A stretch of DNA of 64,000 nt from the NCBI RefSeq assembly GCF_036898095.1, contig NC_090735.1, forward strand, positions 264,474-328,473. Reading direction: 5' to 3'. The first letter of the stretch is position 1. The number at the start of each line of letters is the position of its first letter. Of the stretch, positions 1 through 11,700 are shown piece by piece. A program made the translations under genes and the position numbers. The notes under the pieces were generated by a model that saw only the letters and a list, made by a program, of their open reading frames with translations, was not told where the DNA came from and made no database searches. The DNA comes from Palaemon carinicauda (lineage: Eukaryota > Arthropoda > Malacostraca > Decapoda > Palaemonidae).

Positions 1-737
1 GTCTCCTGGGGGACCATCATTCAAGACTGGGTTTTTATTAACAAAATTCCCTAGCTTTTTAAAGTCTCGGTAATACCCTCTTACCTGTTCTTGTCAATGA
101 CACCATCTGCAAAAGCGAAAAATACATCATTAGTATCAAATATGAAACTGATTATGATCAGCAAATTTTCAATGGACAAAATCCCACTTAACATAACTAA
201 TAATTACTTAAGTTTTTAAGGAAAATTAATTATTTTCTTGTTTTCTCTGAGTTACGTTAAGGTAAATTTGATAACTGATAATGACTACAGCATATAATTC
301 TTCAAATATTTGAGTTTGAAACTTAACTTTTGTACGTGACATAAAATCTGGTGAATACTACTTTGTGTCCAAGCTTTCAGTGTGGCATAAGACCACATAC
401 ACTTTCTGAAAGTTAACATTGTTAAGTAATTAGGTGAGAAGACAAGTAACCAATTAATGAAGTATATATGTAACCAATGAAGTAAGTAGATAAGTAACCA
501 ATTAAGTTTGTAAGTTACCATTTAAGTAATAAGACTGGCAATATGAACCTGTCGTAGTATCGTAAGAAATACAAAAATAATAAAAGGCCAACACTGTTTA
601 AGAAATTGATCTAATTTGGCAGCCAGTTCATTGAGATGTGATTTCTAATGATCATTCACTTTTCAAGATCATTTAACAAAATGAAAAATTGAAGCGATGT
701 ATAACAGAGGGTCAACAAACAGTTAATAAATCATATT
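1..737. other. AT-rich DNA, no gene seen
   Basis: AT-rich sequence without a convincing coding region. Bases 430-530 hold several diverged copies of a short 'aagtaaccaat'-like word, which creates a spurious minus-strand reading frame. Nothing else is supported. Confidence 0.6.
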
Positions 738-738
738 A

Positions 739-830
<92 letters not shown>
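738..830. repeat. (ATT)n microsatellite
   Basis: About 30 uninterrupted ATT units. It directly abuts a minus-strand LINE 3' fragment, so on the minus strand it reads as an (AAT)n tail following that element. Confidence 0.95.
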
Positions 831-925
831 GCTAAGCTACAATCCTAGTTGAAAAAGCAGGATTCTATAAGCCAAAGGACTCCAACAGGAAATTGGTACT
901 GGGGGAATGAATAAAGGATATTTAG
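831..925 (-). mobile_element. LINE family 1, 3'-terminal fragment
   Basis: The word 'agctaagctacaatcctagt' followed by a diverged continuation matches the extreme 3' end of the LINE copies at 2977, 37163, 39733 and 45233. Only the terminal part is present, as expected from 5' truncation on insertion. The element lies on the minus strand, with the AAT array as its tail. Confidence 0.7.
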
Positions 926-988
926 TACGTATTTAGGAAATTTATCTATTCAATAAATACGACGAAATTATCCCAATTCCGCAGACCG

Positions 989-996
<8 letters not shown>

Positions 997-1022
<26 letters not shown>
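997..1022. repeat. (GA)n microsatellite
   Basis: About 13 GA units. Confidence 0.9.
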
Positions 1023-1026
<4 letters not shown>

Positions 1027-1414
1027 TGGTCTATTACATAACGTACGTAAGTTTTAAACTAATTGATTGGTGTCTACAGGATGTAGTTAGCCTGCTTTAC
1101 GTTCTAATAAATCAACTAGTTAAATATGCGCAGATAACGAGTCACAATATAATAAGAAATAATTACACTTAACTAAAATAGAACTTAACTATACGAAAAA
1201 TAATATTCCAGACGGTGTTAGCTGTATATTAGTAAAAATGTCGTAACATTTTTAATGGTTGTTTACTGAAAACCCCATTCTTAAAATATATGACTTATAC
1301 ATTTCGGGAAAACAAGATTCTACTCAATGTATGCATAGAAAAAAACGTTGTGTGACACTTGAAACGTTAGAAAAACCGGTAAGACAAAGTGGTACAAACA
1401 TTTGTAATGTCCGA

Positions 1415-1660
1415 AAACTGGTAAAATTGCACGAAAATTAGTAAAATTGTACGACAATTGGTAAAATTGCACGAAAATTGGCAAAATTGAACGAAAATTG
1501 GCAAAATTGAACGAAAATTGGCAAAATTGAACGAAAATTGGTAAAATTGAACGAAAATTTGTAAAATTGCACGAAAATTTGTAAAATTGCACGAAAATTG
1601 GTAAAATTGCATGAGAATCAGTAAAATTGCACGAAAACTGGCAAAATAGCACGAAAATTT
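1415..1660. repeat. 20-bp minisatellite
   Basis: About twelve tandem copies of a 20-bp unit of the type 'acgaaaattggtaaaattgc', with scattered substitutions such as ggt/ggc and tgc/tga. Because 20 is not a multiple of 3, all reading frames cycle through the same peptide words. The minus-strand reading frames of 110 and 133 codons here (rich in QFxxNFxxF-like repeats) are therefore repeat artefacts rather than genes. Confidence 0.95.
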
Positions 1661-1864
1661 ATGCGTTTCAGATTTTTGACATTTCAAATGGTTAATCTCA
1701 GTACCCTGCACCCTCACACATACTTCACACGAAGACTTTAATAACTGACACGATGCACTGCATGGCATTCCTGAACCGGGAATCGTGCTAGTGTCGTATA
1801 AGTGTCATAATAGCTTTTAGATTTTGGTCTCAAAACACCTTCTGACTTTGCCCAATAAATAATA

Positions 1865-1866
<2 letters not shown>

Positions 1867-1918
<52 letters not shown>
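1867..1918. repeat. (CT)n microsatellite
   Basis: About 26 CT units on the plus strand. Confidence 0.95.
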
Positions 1919-1919
<1 letters not shown>

Positions 1920-2428
1920 ACCTTGGATTCATCTTCCAGATTTCTCATAGATTCTCAAACTCAACTTCGTTTATAAGAAAGACTTATGTCAAAATATATA
2001 ATTAAATTTGTACAAAATTTTACATTCAAACTACAGTCGAATGTTTAAATCACTAAGAAATTTTGTTACAATAAAAACACTGACGTAAAAACCACTGGAA
2101 ATATTGAATTGAAAACTAGGTAATAAAAAAAAGGGTTAAATCTTCAGTAACGAATTGTACAATACATCAACATTTATGTATATAAATTGCATTTGTATAA
2201 AATTGTGATTTTTAATGATTTTGAAAGTCTTTTTCAAAATGCCTAAATATTTTCAGAAAACTCAACAGGCGATTAAGTAAAATCTATGTACTTATGCTTA
2301 TTTATGTTTGAATTTTATTGGTAATACTATTAATATCCCTATTGCTATGATTAAATAGGAATCATTAAGAACACAGAAAATAAAATTGGGATTACCAAGC
2401 AATTTTTTTTATAACCATTACGTGCTGA

Positions 2429-2447
2429 CACACACAGACACACACAC

Positions 2448-2479
<32 letters not shown>

Positions 2480-2480
2480 T

Positions 2481-2514
<34 letters not shown>

Positions 2515-2541
2515 AATATATATATATATATATATATATAT
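2429..2541. repeat. CA then interrupted (TA)n array
   Basis: Short CA-rich lead-in followed by TA repeats interrupted by 'tatttaaatata' words. No coding content. Confidence 0.9.
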
Positions 2542-2917
2542 CTGAATCCTAACTTATTTCGTCCTGACTCTCTCCCCCAATATCCCCTTCCCAAACACAC
2601 ACACAATGACTTCACCCGAATGTTGAATTTCCTAAGGGAACTGTTAACTGAGACAATAAGGAGATATTCAAAACAAATAACTGTATAATTGTCAAGGTTT
2701 GTGTGCACTCGCTTACAAAAAAAAAAAAAAATGACTGTGTTCACAGAGTAAACTGAATAATTATTAAGACAAAGGATTTATTTTGTCCATTGGTCAAATA
2801 ATGAATACTATTGTTAAATATATACGCTGCGTATGATGAGTTGTTCACTGACTGTTTATATGATTTATATGTTAACTTATGAAATATATTTAGGTTTCAA
2901 TAACTATTGTACACCTA

Positions 2918-2919
<2 letters not shown>

Positions 2920-2976
<57 letters not shown>
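2920..2976. repeat. (ATT)n microsatellite, LINE tail
   Basis: About 19 ATT units abutting the next LINE fragment. On the minus strand this is its (AAT)n tail. Confidence 0.95.
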
Positions 2977-3310
2977 GCCAAGCTACAACCCCAGTTGGAA
3001 AAGCAAGATGCTATAAGCCGAAGGGCTCCAATAAGGAAAAATAGCCCAGTGAGGAAAGGAAATAACGAAATAAATAATGAGAACAAAATACTAATAAATC
3101 ATTCTAAAAACAGTAACAACGTCAAAACAGATATGTCATATATAAACTACAATAAAACTTACGTCAGCCTGTTCAACATAAAAACATTTGTTCCAACTTT
3201 GAACTTTTGAAGTTCTACTGATTCAACTATACCTGATTAGGAAGATCATTCCACAACTTATCACCTAAAATTCCCGGATCCTTCTTAGAATTTTGCAAGT
3301 TATGTGGCTA
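2977..3310 (-). mobile_element. LINE family 1, 3' end with RT C-terminus
   Basis: The minus-strand reading matches the 3' end of the longer copy at 45233-46060: the last codons of a non-LTR reverse transcriptase (equivalent to the region around 'VGLQKFKLAANV' there), then a short 3' region, then the (AAT)n tail. The shared plus-strand words include 'gttcaacataaaaacatttg', 'tttgaacttttgaag' and 'gattaggaagatcattccac'. The fragment is 5'-truncated and non-functional. Confidence 0.8.
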
Positions 3311-5280
3311 TTGTATATTGCCTGGCCCTTGCGGCCAAACACAGGCTCTTGCAATCATGCAACCCTTAGGATTTGCAAGATAAAAATATGCATAAATTAT
3401 ACGAATCTTGAGACATCACCACCACCACCAACAGCTTGAAAATTTAAAAAAAATGTAATAAAATTTTTTATCAATGTGTCTAGTTTCAGAAGGAAATATC
3501 TAATTAAAAAACCATTATTTAAAATTCCATATAAATTTGTCTCCAATTTCAAAAGGAAATATCTGATTAAAAACCATTAATTACATTTTTAATGAATTTG
3601 AGCAAACTTTACGAAGATACGCCCTTCTAAACCCATCGCTGGCGTTAACGGAAAATTTAGGCCTATGGATGAGTACTCGACATGGTAATATTTAAAATTT
3701 ATTCCTTCATTAACAATTGCTGTCAAATCGATTATTATGTTTCTACATGGAACTCAAAACAACACTTACAGTATGATACATAAAGTCAATTGGAAAATCT
3801 CGTATAAAAACCATTAAAAAGATTCGAAAATTGCCACGCCCTAAAACCGGTGTAGGCAAAGCCCAAAATAAAATATCTTTCGCCAATTTAAGACCTTCGT
3901 AAGAAAATATCTGGTTATTCCAAACATCTAGCGTTTAACGTGATTAATTAACCGCAAGAAAATAAAGAAAATAAACCTGGAAAGTGACTTCTTACCTTTT
4001 CCCTTAATTTTTCACAACACTAGTTAAAAGAGAAGACCTTCTCCAACCGTGTCTATGGCTGACTGAATTTTCTACAGCTGTCAGAAACATCCCTAGACAG
4101 GCCTTAAAATATCCCTAGGACAGAAGTATTTTCTTCTAGTATTTTTTAATACTTTGCTTTCTTTATAATACAATAAATATACTTATGCTTCTTTTATAAT
4201 TGTAATATATTCTATATTTACTTTTAATAATTGTATTTATGAAACCACTAACAATAAAATCTAGATTTTTATTAAGATGACGAGCTTACTTCTGTTTTGA
4301 TTTTAATATTTGCTCTGAAATATATATTAATGTAATCATAATGATATTGGGTGTCATATAAAAGCAATACTTAGTAAAACTTAAGCAATTTAAGTCTTGA
4401 AGACTAAATTTTCACATTGCTGATTTTATGCTACGTAAAGAAACTGAATATCTCACGTTGAATATTTACTTATGTAGAAAAATATATCTAAATCATAAGG
4501 AGCATTGGTGATTTTTATATGCTAAAATTAAATTTCATTAACAATTCTCAGCTATACGGGAGTTAATCAGATATTCCTATTTTGAGCCTCAAGTTCTCCA
4601 ACAGCTAAAATGGCCCTATTTGAGGGACAAATCCCTAGAATTGGTAGAGAAGGTGAGAGATTTGCTTCAGCCAATCAAAGACTTCCACTATACTCTTCGT
4701 TTCTATGGTTCTCTTCATTAGATAGAAACATCAAATTTATGATAGGATATATATTGGTAATCCTCAGATACAAAAATTAAATAATAATAGACTTCAAATA
4801 GAGATAAATGTAAATACCATTTAGTATTTAATAGCTATTTACGCCTGAAGCGTATACACAAGCTGTTTTATGTTACCAAAATTTTTCATCTTGAACGTAG
4901 CCACTGGATCCTTTACTATATTCTAGAAAATGAAAACAATCGGATCTTTCTGAACATATTTTTTTTTTTTTTGAGGGAACCCATAGTATTTCAACAGCCA
5001 TTCATACCTGATTTAAAAATTCATCTTAATCATGTATTATACCAAATCTTATGAATTGATATTAATAATTTCAAGAAGAACTGAAGACTTTCTCTTTTCT
5101 GAGTGTGATAATGTGGATTTGACAATTGATATAGAATACTCTAAATACCTCAGAATGTATACGACAAATAGATCTAGTAGCTCATGTTGGGCTTAGGGTT
5201 TCCTTGCTTGATATGACCAGGGAAACAGCCCTCAAAGTAAAATAAAGTAAAGTAATACTGGTAGGAATACTATCTTGCTT
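3311..5280. other. AT-rich DNA, no gene seen
   Basis: No supported coding region. Bases 3314-3352 ('attgcctggccc...aggctcttgcaa') resemble bases 10833-10864, so a short dispersed repeat is probably present. A poly-T run lies near 4960. Confidence 0.5.
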
Positions 5281-5665
5281 AACTTATGCAGACTGACGCA
5301 AAGAGCCTCAGTTAGATGTCACCATTTGTGCCTATCTTGAGCTTTAAAATCAATATTTCTCCATCCATCACCTCCTACTTCACGCTTCATAGTCCTCAGC
5401 CATGTAGGCCTGGGGTCTTCCAACTCTTCCTGTACCTTGTGGAACCCAGTTGAAAGTTTGGTGAACTAATCTCTCATGGGAAGTGTGAAAAGCATGCCTA
5501 AACCATCTCCATCTACCCCTCACCATGATCTCCAATACATATGGCACTCGAGTAATCTCTCTTATAGTTTCATTTCTAATTCTGACCCGCCATTCAACTT
5601 TTAATATTCTTCTGAGGGCTTTGTTCTCAAATCTACTAAACCTGTTGGAGATTGTTTCATTATTT
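5281..5665 (-). mobile_element. LINE family 2, RT C-terminal region
   Basis: The minus-strand translation reads as the C-terminal end of a non-LTR retrotransposon protein: 'RFENKALRRILKVEW', then 'RGRWRWFRHAF', 'ERLVHQTFNW' and 'GRPQAYMA'. This is the familiar 'RRRWLGHVLR...GRPRxxW' end of many animal LINE polyproteins. Stops occur in the last part. Four other copies of the family occur in the window, at 25590, 43205, 48316 and (tiny) 50703. Confidence 0.75.
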
Positions 5666-5875
5666 ATACTAGTTTATAAACATTATACTAGCTGTAGTAC
5701 TCATACTATGGTGTAAAATCATAAGGGTTTAGTGTTAGTAGGAATATACCTGAAATAATAAAAGACTACTTTATCAAAAGGAATATGATCTGGATTGAAT
5801 ACCTCTTCAGTAGTATGACTTTAATTACTGGTAAGAAATTAGATTTACTCTCTTGTCATTCCACAAGAAACTAAA

Positions 5876-6262
5876 GGGGCACTCAGTAGAATGCAGATCT
5901 CCACCATGGCAGCTTATTTCCTGAACTTTTGCTCGATCTTGACCTTGAACTTTGACCTTAACATTTATTAGTTGGCGTGGATTTTCAGACACTCAAATAT
6001 GAACCAAGTCTGGTGTCTCTGTGACCACGATGTCCAAACTTATGGCTGATTACGTGAAGAGAATTGGACATTTTGCTTAACTGTAACCTTGACCTTTGAC
6101 CTTGACCTTTAGAAATTGATAATTTCCAGCTTTTTACATAAGTTCAATGATGCAAGTTTCATTAATCTACGATTAAAATTGTGGCCAGGAAGCTGTTCAC
6201 AAACAAACCACAAACAGGGGGTAAAACATAACCTCCTCCCAACTTGTTTGGCAGAGGTAATT
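5876..6262. repeat. Dispersed repeat rich in TGACCT half-sites
   Basis: An unusually structured block within AT-rich DNA. It starts near 'ggggcactcagtagaatgca', contains two clusters of 'ttgacctttgacctt'-like words (5936-5963 and 6088-6110), and ends with 'ggggtaaaacataacctcct' and 'ggcagaggtaa'. I have the impression that similar blocks occur in other marine invertebrates, but I cannot check this. TGACCT is the nuclear-receptor half-site on the opposite strand; direct repeats spaced by one base occur here. No coding capacity is visible. Confidence 0.5.
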
Positions 6263-7322
6263 ATTAAAGCGCCTATATGAGCTACCTAAGCGATTATTGA
6301 GCCGATCTGAGCTACCTAAAAACCAGTTAAGATTGCACTGAAAACATACATCCTGTCGTAAGATGGCCTTTATTTAAGGAGGGCGCAATTGCTAATGGTA
6401 CAGCTCTTGCAGCCCTGAGTAAGAAGTCTGATTCAGTGTCACTAGATATCCAACAATGTACGCTGATATACTTCAATCGTATTTTCTGTTACACATATTC
6501 AAACACCGAAAGATTGATTGCGTTTACAGACTATTAAGAGCATTAACCACGTATTTCTAATCAAAGACATACAATAATATTCTTAAACAACTTGACCAAT
6601 AACACGAATGATTATCCTGTTCTATAAAGATCTTGAATAGTAAAAATTATAATTTCAATCAATTATTCAGTTGAAAGATCTTTGGCTGCAATAAAGTATT
6701 TAGTTCTGCATAGTACAACAATTGTCACAAATGTATTCTATGTAAAACACAAATTATGGTTACTTTTCCATACTTTAATAGATGTTTTCCTGGTTCTATC
6801 ACACAAGGAAGTCCTACTCACTACAGATCCTACAGGATCTGTTTGTTGTAGACGTTTTTAGATACCTAAAGTTTGACACAGCGTATCCCATGTTAATAGT
6901 CAAATCCACATTATCAAAGCACTTTGGAAACAAGGAAGTCTTCAGTTTCTTCTTGAAAGCTTTGACATCTTCAGTCTTTCGTTCGTCTAGTGGGAGCTTG
7001 TTATATAGTTTTAGGGTCTAGAACCTACAGACGACATACATCTATTATTTTTTTCACCTCTTGGAGATAAACAATATTTATTATTGAGACACGCATTTAC
7101 CAATCGTCTTTTCATACCATAATACCAAATTGATTAGAATTGTTAACGCATTGCAAACAAAACTGATAATAAGCTTAATAAAATACTGTTATTAAAAAAC
7201 AAATTAAATATCGACAAAACGATAATCTATTTTGAAAGAAAACAGAAAGATATTCGCATCTGAGTCAACTAAAGTTGAAGCATATTCACGAAAACTTAAG
7301 AGAAAAAAGTTTGAAATACCTT
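6263..7322. other. AT-rich DNA, no gene seen
   Basis: A 79-codon plus-strand frame (6782-7021) is present, but it shows no recognisable motif, codon bias or splice context. I see nothing else. Confidence 0.5.

Positions 7323-7353
<31 letters not shown>
7323..7353. repeat. Poly-T tract
   Basis: About 30 T residues, broken once near its start. Either a simple repeat or the poly-A tail of a minus-strand retrocopy; no body is recognisable next to it. Confidence 0.8.
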
Positions 7354-7356
<3 letters not shown>

Positions 7357-7849
7357 GAAGGACTAGATAAATACCACGTCCTCCTGCCAAGGTATCTACG
7401 TGTTTACTGAATCTTTTGTAACTATCAGTACTACAGAATGTTTCAACCAGTTAGAGGCCTCAACCAAACCCGGTGAATTTATCTGTTTTCAGCCAGTATT
7501 TTAGCAAGTATTTTAGCCGGAAGCTCAGTAAACCCTTCTAAGACTGACTGGTTGGACTAAATAGTTTTTTAAAAGACGTTAGTGTAACGATTATTCATTA
7601 TCTAATAGAGTTACAAGCATAAAAAAGGGTAAATTTACAGTTTCATCCATTATGGGGAAACTGGAATAAAAATATATTTTTTGCATCAGAAATAGTGTAA
7701 TTCAAACGAATTTAACGTTTATTTTGACTGCAAACCATCCGATTTAGAGATTTACTATGTAATTGGAGTTAAAACAACAAGTTGTTCTAGAATGCAGAAA
7801 GACCCTACTTCATCCCAACAATTATGGGGGACACCAGGTGGGAACCGGG

Positions 7850-8225
7850 GTTTTGGGTGGGGGTGGGGGGGGGGGGCGTCAAATGATATTTGCAATAAAT
7901 GAATACTTATCCTTCCACCACCCCTCCCCCTATACCCCTACCTAGCCCTACCGGGGGGGGGGGGGCTGCGACCCCCCTTAAGGCCACAGTGATTTTCAGG
8001 GCACTACTGAACCTAATAAACCCACCTAACCTAGCCTAGGGGCCCTGTACCCCTACCTAGGCCTACCGGGGGGGGGGGGGGGGGGGGGGGGTTGGCCTCC
8101 ACCCCCGTGCGACCCCCCCTTGAGGCCACAGTGAATTTCGGGACACTGCCAAACCTAATACAACCACCCAACCTAGGGCCCTGTACCCCTACCTAGGCCT
8201 AGCCCCTGCGACGACCCCCCCCCCC
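7850..8225. repeat. Imperfect tandem repeat with poly-G tracts
   Basis: Two diverged tandem copies of roughly 130 bp share 'aggccacagtga', 'ccctgtacccctacctagg' and 'cctaccggggggg'. Long G runs lie at 7857-7876, 7953-7965 and 8068-8092, with C runs at 8213-8226. The plus strand has clear G-quadruplex potential. No coding region is supported. Confidence 0.85.
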
Positions 8226-8352
8226 CTTACAGCCACTACCTAACACATCCATCAAACCAAATCCAAAGTGATGGTACTGCTGTATACATCGTTATACTAT
8301 GACCATTATAATATACTCTATAAATTAATGAAGCTTACCTTAAACTGTTGGT

Positions 8353-8592
8353 TCATAAAGATGTGCTGGTGATTTGAGGGAAACGTGAAGCCATTGCGAA
8401 GGTTCCATGACATGCAGGACAATTTTTATTTTGTAAAATTAAATTGTGTGTCTGGCACAAATCCACTAGTTTTTCCATATTCCCCGAATAAGTTACAACA
8501 AATTCATTGTAAGTTAGGAAACAGTCAGGACAAGAAGATGGAATTTCAACTTCTTGTGCAACATGAGATGACGTGCTTGCTATGGCCTTCAT
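8353..8592 (-). CDS. Short ORF with paired CPxC motifs, unknown
   Basis: A minus-strand frame is open from 8727, but its first 45 codons translate the promoter-like tandem repeat ('FGQSQR' twice), so I take the ATG at 8592 as the start, giving 79 residues. It holds 'SSCPDCFLTY' and 'NKNCPACHGTF', two CPxC pairs that could make a zinc-binding fold. The stretch around 'LVDLCQTHNLILQNKNCP' loosely resembles the N-terminal zinc region of IS1595/ISXO2-like transposase-derived proteins; that is an impression only. A perfect splice-donor-like 'aag/gtaagc' lies just past the stop at about 8341. It may be a real small gene, a first exon or a transposase relic. Confidence 0.3.
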   Translation of the reverse strand: MKAIASTSSHVAQEVEIPSSCPDCFLTYNEFVVTYSGNMEKLVDLCQTHNLILQNKNCPACHGTFAMASRFPQITSTSL

Positions 8593-8632
8593 GTCTAAGA
8601 ACGAAATGAAATGCCTGGGTAAGATAATGTAT

Positions 8633-8731
8633 TGTCGCGCTGTTGTATTGTCGCGCTGTGATTGGCCAAACATGTGTGACGTCATAATGGACAGGCGCTG
8701 GGATTGGCCAAATGTGTAAGACTTCATAGTG
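8633..8731 (-). promoter_or_regulatory. CRE/CCAAT promoter-like block
   Basis: A palindromic CRE 'tgacgtca' lies at 8677-8684 between two inverted CCAAT boxes ('attggccaa' at 8661-8669 and 8703-8711). They lie inside a duplicated unit of about 42 bp. Two further copies of 'gtattgtcgcgctgt' lie at 8629-8658. Read on the minus strand, the CCAAT boxes point towards the ATG at 8592. The CRE is intact only in the first unit; the second reads 'agacttca'. Confidence 0.4.
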
Positions 8732-8759
8732 GCTTAGTTTGTCTGCGGATTATAATGGT

Positions 8760-11700
8760 TACAGGGCTCATTTAAGCAAATGCAAGACACAGTCAACAAT
8801 AACACCAGACTTAGAAAAAATCTGGGAGGAAGATATGAGTAGCGCGAGTTTGATCGTCGATATATAAAGAACTAGGCATTTGCAACAGATAATATTTTAC
8901 AGAAATACTACAGAAGACTTGCTTTACTCGGGAAATATATTATTATAATAGATTTCCCATAATGAATGAAACTGTAATAATACTAAAAAAGTCCCGGAGT
9001 CCTATTTACATTAGTTTATGCCTTTGTTAGAATAGAAAATTTATTAGCTTCTATTCAAAGAAAACGTTTTTATGGGTGACTAATCATTTATTTGCCTTAG
9101 AAAACTCATTTCAAAATTTCTTATTTCGTGGATACAGAAGCAAATTTCATGGAATAGCGACTAAAAATATATCAAATTATGTTCATAAAGCTATAAATAT
9201 ATAATAAATAATTAATGGATAATGGATCGATAACATTAAAATCGAGTGTAATTTCACAAAGGATCTTTAAATAAATTCTAAATGAACTCGCATCGAGACG
9301 TTCCAGAGAGGTTAAACGGCTATTGAAACGAATTTAAGTGGGTGTATTTTTGTAGAGGACTATAAAATAGCATAGATTATTAAACACTCAATTCCATTCA
9401 GGTAACCACAGTAATTCATATTGATATATCTTTAAGAAAAATAACGATTGTAACAATTATCAGTATTTCATTCATTTTTTTTCCTCTTGCAAAGGTTGGA
9501 TTCTATAAGATTCAACTCTTACGGTCTATCTGGTGAAATAGCTATTCAGTTACAGTATCAAGCAAAATTGTTAAGCTGGATGGGAAGATCGAAGTCAGTC
9601 TAGTAATCGGCAAAGTAGGTAATTATAAATTGTGTGCCGCAACGGGGCCAGATACTCACATCACTACCACCTCTTGCTGGAGTGAGAGCATTGACTTTGC
9701 CTCCAAAATACCTTGATTTTAGTTTATTAAAAGAACTAAACAGGATCTTTATATTTCCTTTATTATGTTTACTTCATGATATAAACTGCGAAGCTGTTTA
9801 TTATATCACACGACATTGTCCAATTGCAAACAAGTAACTTAGAGCCTTTTAAAGTTTATATCAACACTGATCAGATAAATCATTCATACTAGAAAAACGA
9901 TAGTTTTGATTAATTTCACATTATTATAGATTAATCTATCTTAATACAAGATTACCCTCAGATCGGAACACAACCAAGTAGTGTTGTGAAAGCCACAGAC
10001 AAATAATTTGCCTGTAAACGTCCACATTTGGTGGTCAAAGCCATAAATTGTCAGCGTTTATCAGTTGAAGAAATAAACAATGACTAGTTTAGCGACGCTG
10101 CAAGACACAAGAGCAACCCTTAAGCTTGCTACTTATCAGACGAATAAGCCTGAACTAATCTGCAAGAACAGTATTTTTCATCCTATTAACTTGCATAGGG
10201 ATTTGCTATTTATGAAGGACGGCATTTGTCCAGCACAACAACCTGGCTCGTAGAAGACGCAAGAAAACAGCCTATTAATATTACTATGTGAACCAGAATG
10301 AACTCTGAATAGCAGAGGAAGATACAAAGTAAGGAAAGGATTCAAAGAAGAGGATGCTTAGGAAGTCATGTGACAATAGGACCGGAGTTTACACATGGAC
10401 CAGAAGTAGATGTACTGTAATGGGAATAAATTACATGATTTTGATAAAACTAGATACCTCATGATCAGATAATCGTTCAGTACCTGGCATTTCCTCATTG
10501 CTGTCATAGTTTGAAATAAATGACCAGTTAAAAAATGACTATGCCTAGAAGCTCCATACATACTCTTTGTTCCTGATTTTACACAAGAGTTCATGTATGT
10601 TTTAACCTCCACTGTTCACGTTCACACTAAATTGCTCATTATGTCTAATTGTAGCAGTATATGCACCATGGTCTCTCTACACGAATTTACATACAACACA
10701 AGTGCTTGTCGTCGTTGTAACTATCATCCACATTTGACTTTCGAGCACAATGTTCCTCGGACAGGAAACTGTTGATAGTGGGACACGAGAAGCGACAGGT
10801 CATGTTACTATATCATTTCATGTTTCAGATTGCCTGGCCCCCTCAGCCAGGCACGGGCTCTTCACTTTGCAGCCAGTATATCATTTAAAAAGTCTCCCAG
10901 CAACTACATACCATGACTCCTCCCCAAGCCTGACGAGCTATAAGTCAATCATATATACTTCGAAAAACAGTTAGAAACCTAATAGATGGTTGCAGTTTCT
11001 CTAATTAAGACTCCACACCAAGCAGTTTTTGTATAGCAGGGCCTAGAGGCAATACGTCATATATGCCAGGCGCTAGTAACTTACCTCCAGTTCATTTTGG
11101 AAGCTACACAATTTATTGTAGATTACCTTTCAGTGCATATCTTTGCCTCTTAACACATACCACAAATTGAGGGGTGGGAGGACGCCCTCCTGGAAAATCC
11201 CCCCCACCCTGTTTAAAACTGGAAAACTCATTGAAAAGTAAACCTAGTCTTGCTGGTGGTTTACGACCATCCATAAGTAACAATAGTTTTTAATTTTTAA
11301 TCTATGCAACAGTCATGAAACTTCCAAATGTGACAAGTTCCAGCCACCTTCCCATTGGCTTTTATACATCGATCAGTTTTGTTACACAGCACCAAGATTA
11401 AAGTTCAAAGACTTACAATCGTTACCGTACTATACTGGCCCCCACATCTCACTACATTAACAGTACTCTGTCTTCTAAATCCTTATACACCATCAACCTA
11501 AACTTCTGTGGCAGAGCCTGTACACAGTCTTCAAAAGTCACAGTATGTAGGTAGAGATGGACCTTGTGAACGGTGGTGTATTAAACTTTACGTAGTATAA
11601 GGTATGCCAGAATAGTTTTATTTCCCAAACAGTGGGGAAAATACTCAACCAGCTTCTCACAATCATTTGAGATGGAAATAGTAAAATTCGATAGGCCTTA

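Noticed and set aside
738..830. CRISPR-like or tandem-array interpretation of ATT blocks
   Set aside because: Simple trinucleotide repeats without spacers, mostly LINE tails.
1320..1768. Minus-strand frames of 110 and 133 codons rich in Asn, Phe and Gln
   Set aside because: They are translations of the 20-bp minisatellite; the peptide period follows the DNA repeat.
6782..7021. 79-codon plus-strand frame as a gene
   Set aside because: No motif, no splice or promoter context; AT-rich chance frame.
10836..10856. Palindrome 'gcctggccccctcagccaggc'-like as a terminator or operator
   Set aside because: A diverged copy at 3320 suggests a short dispersed repeat, and no gene context exists.
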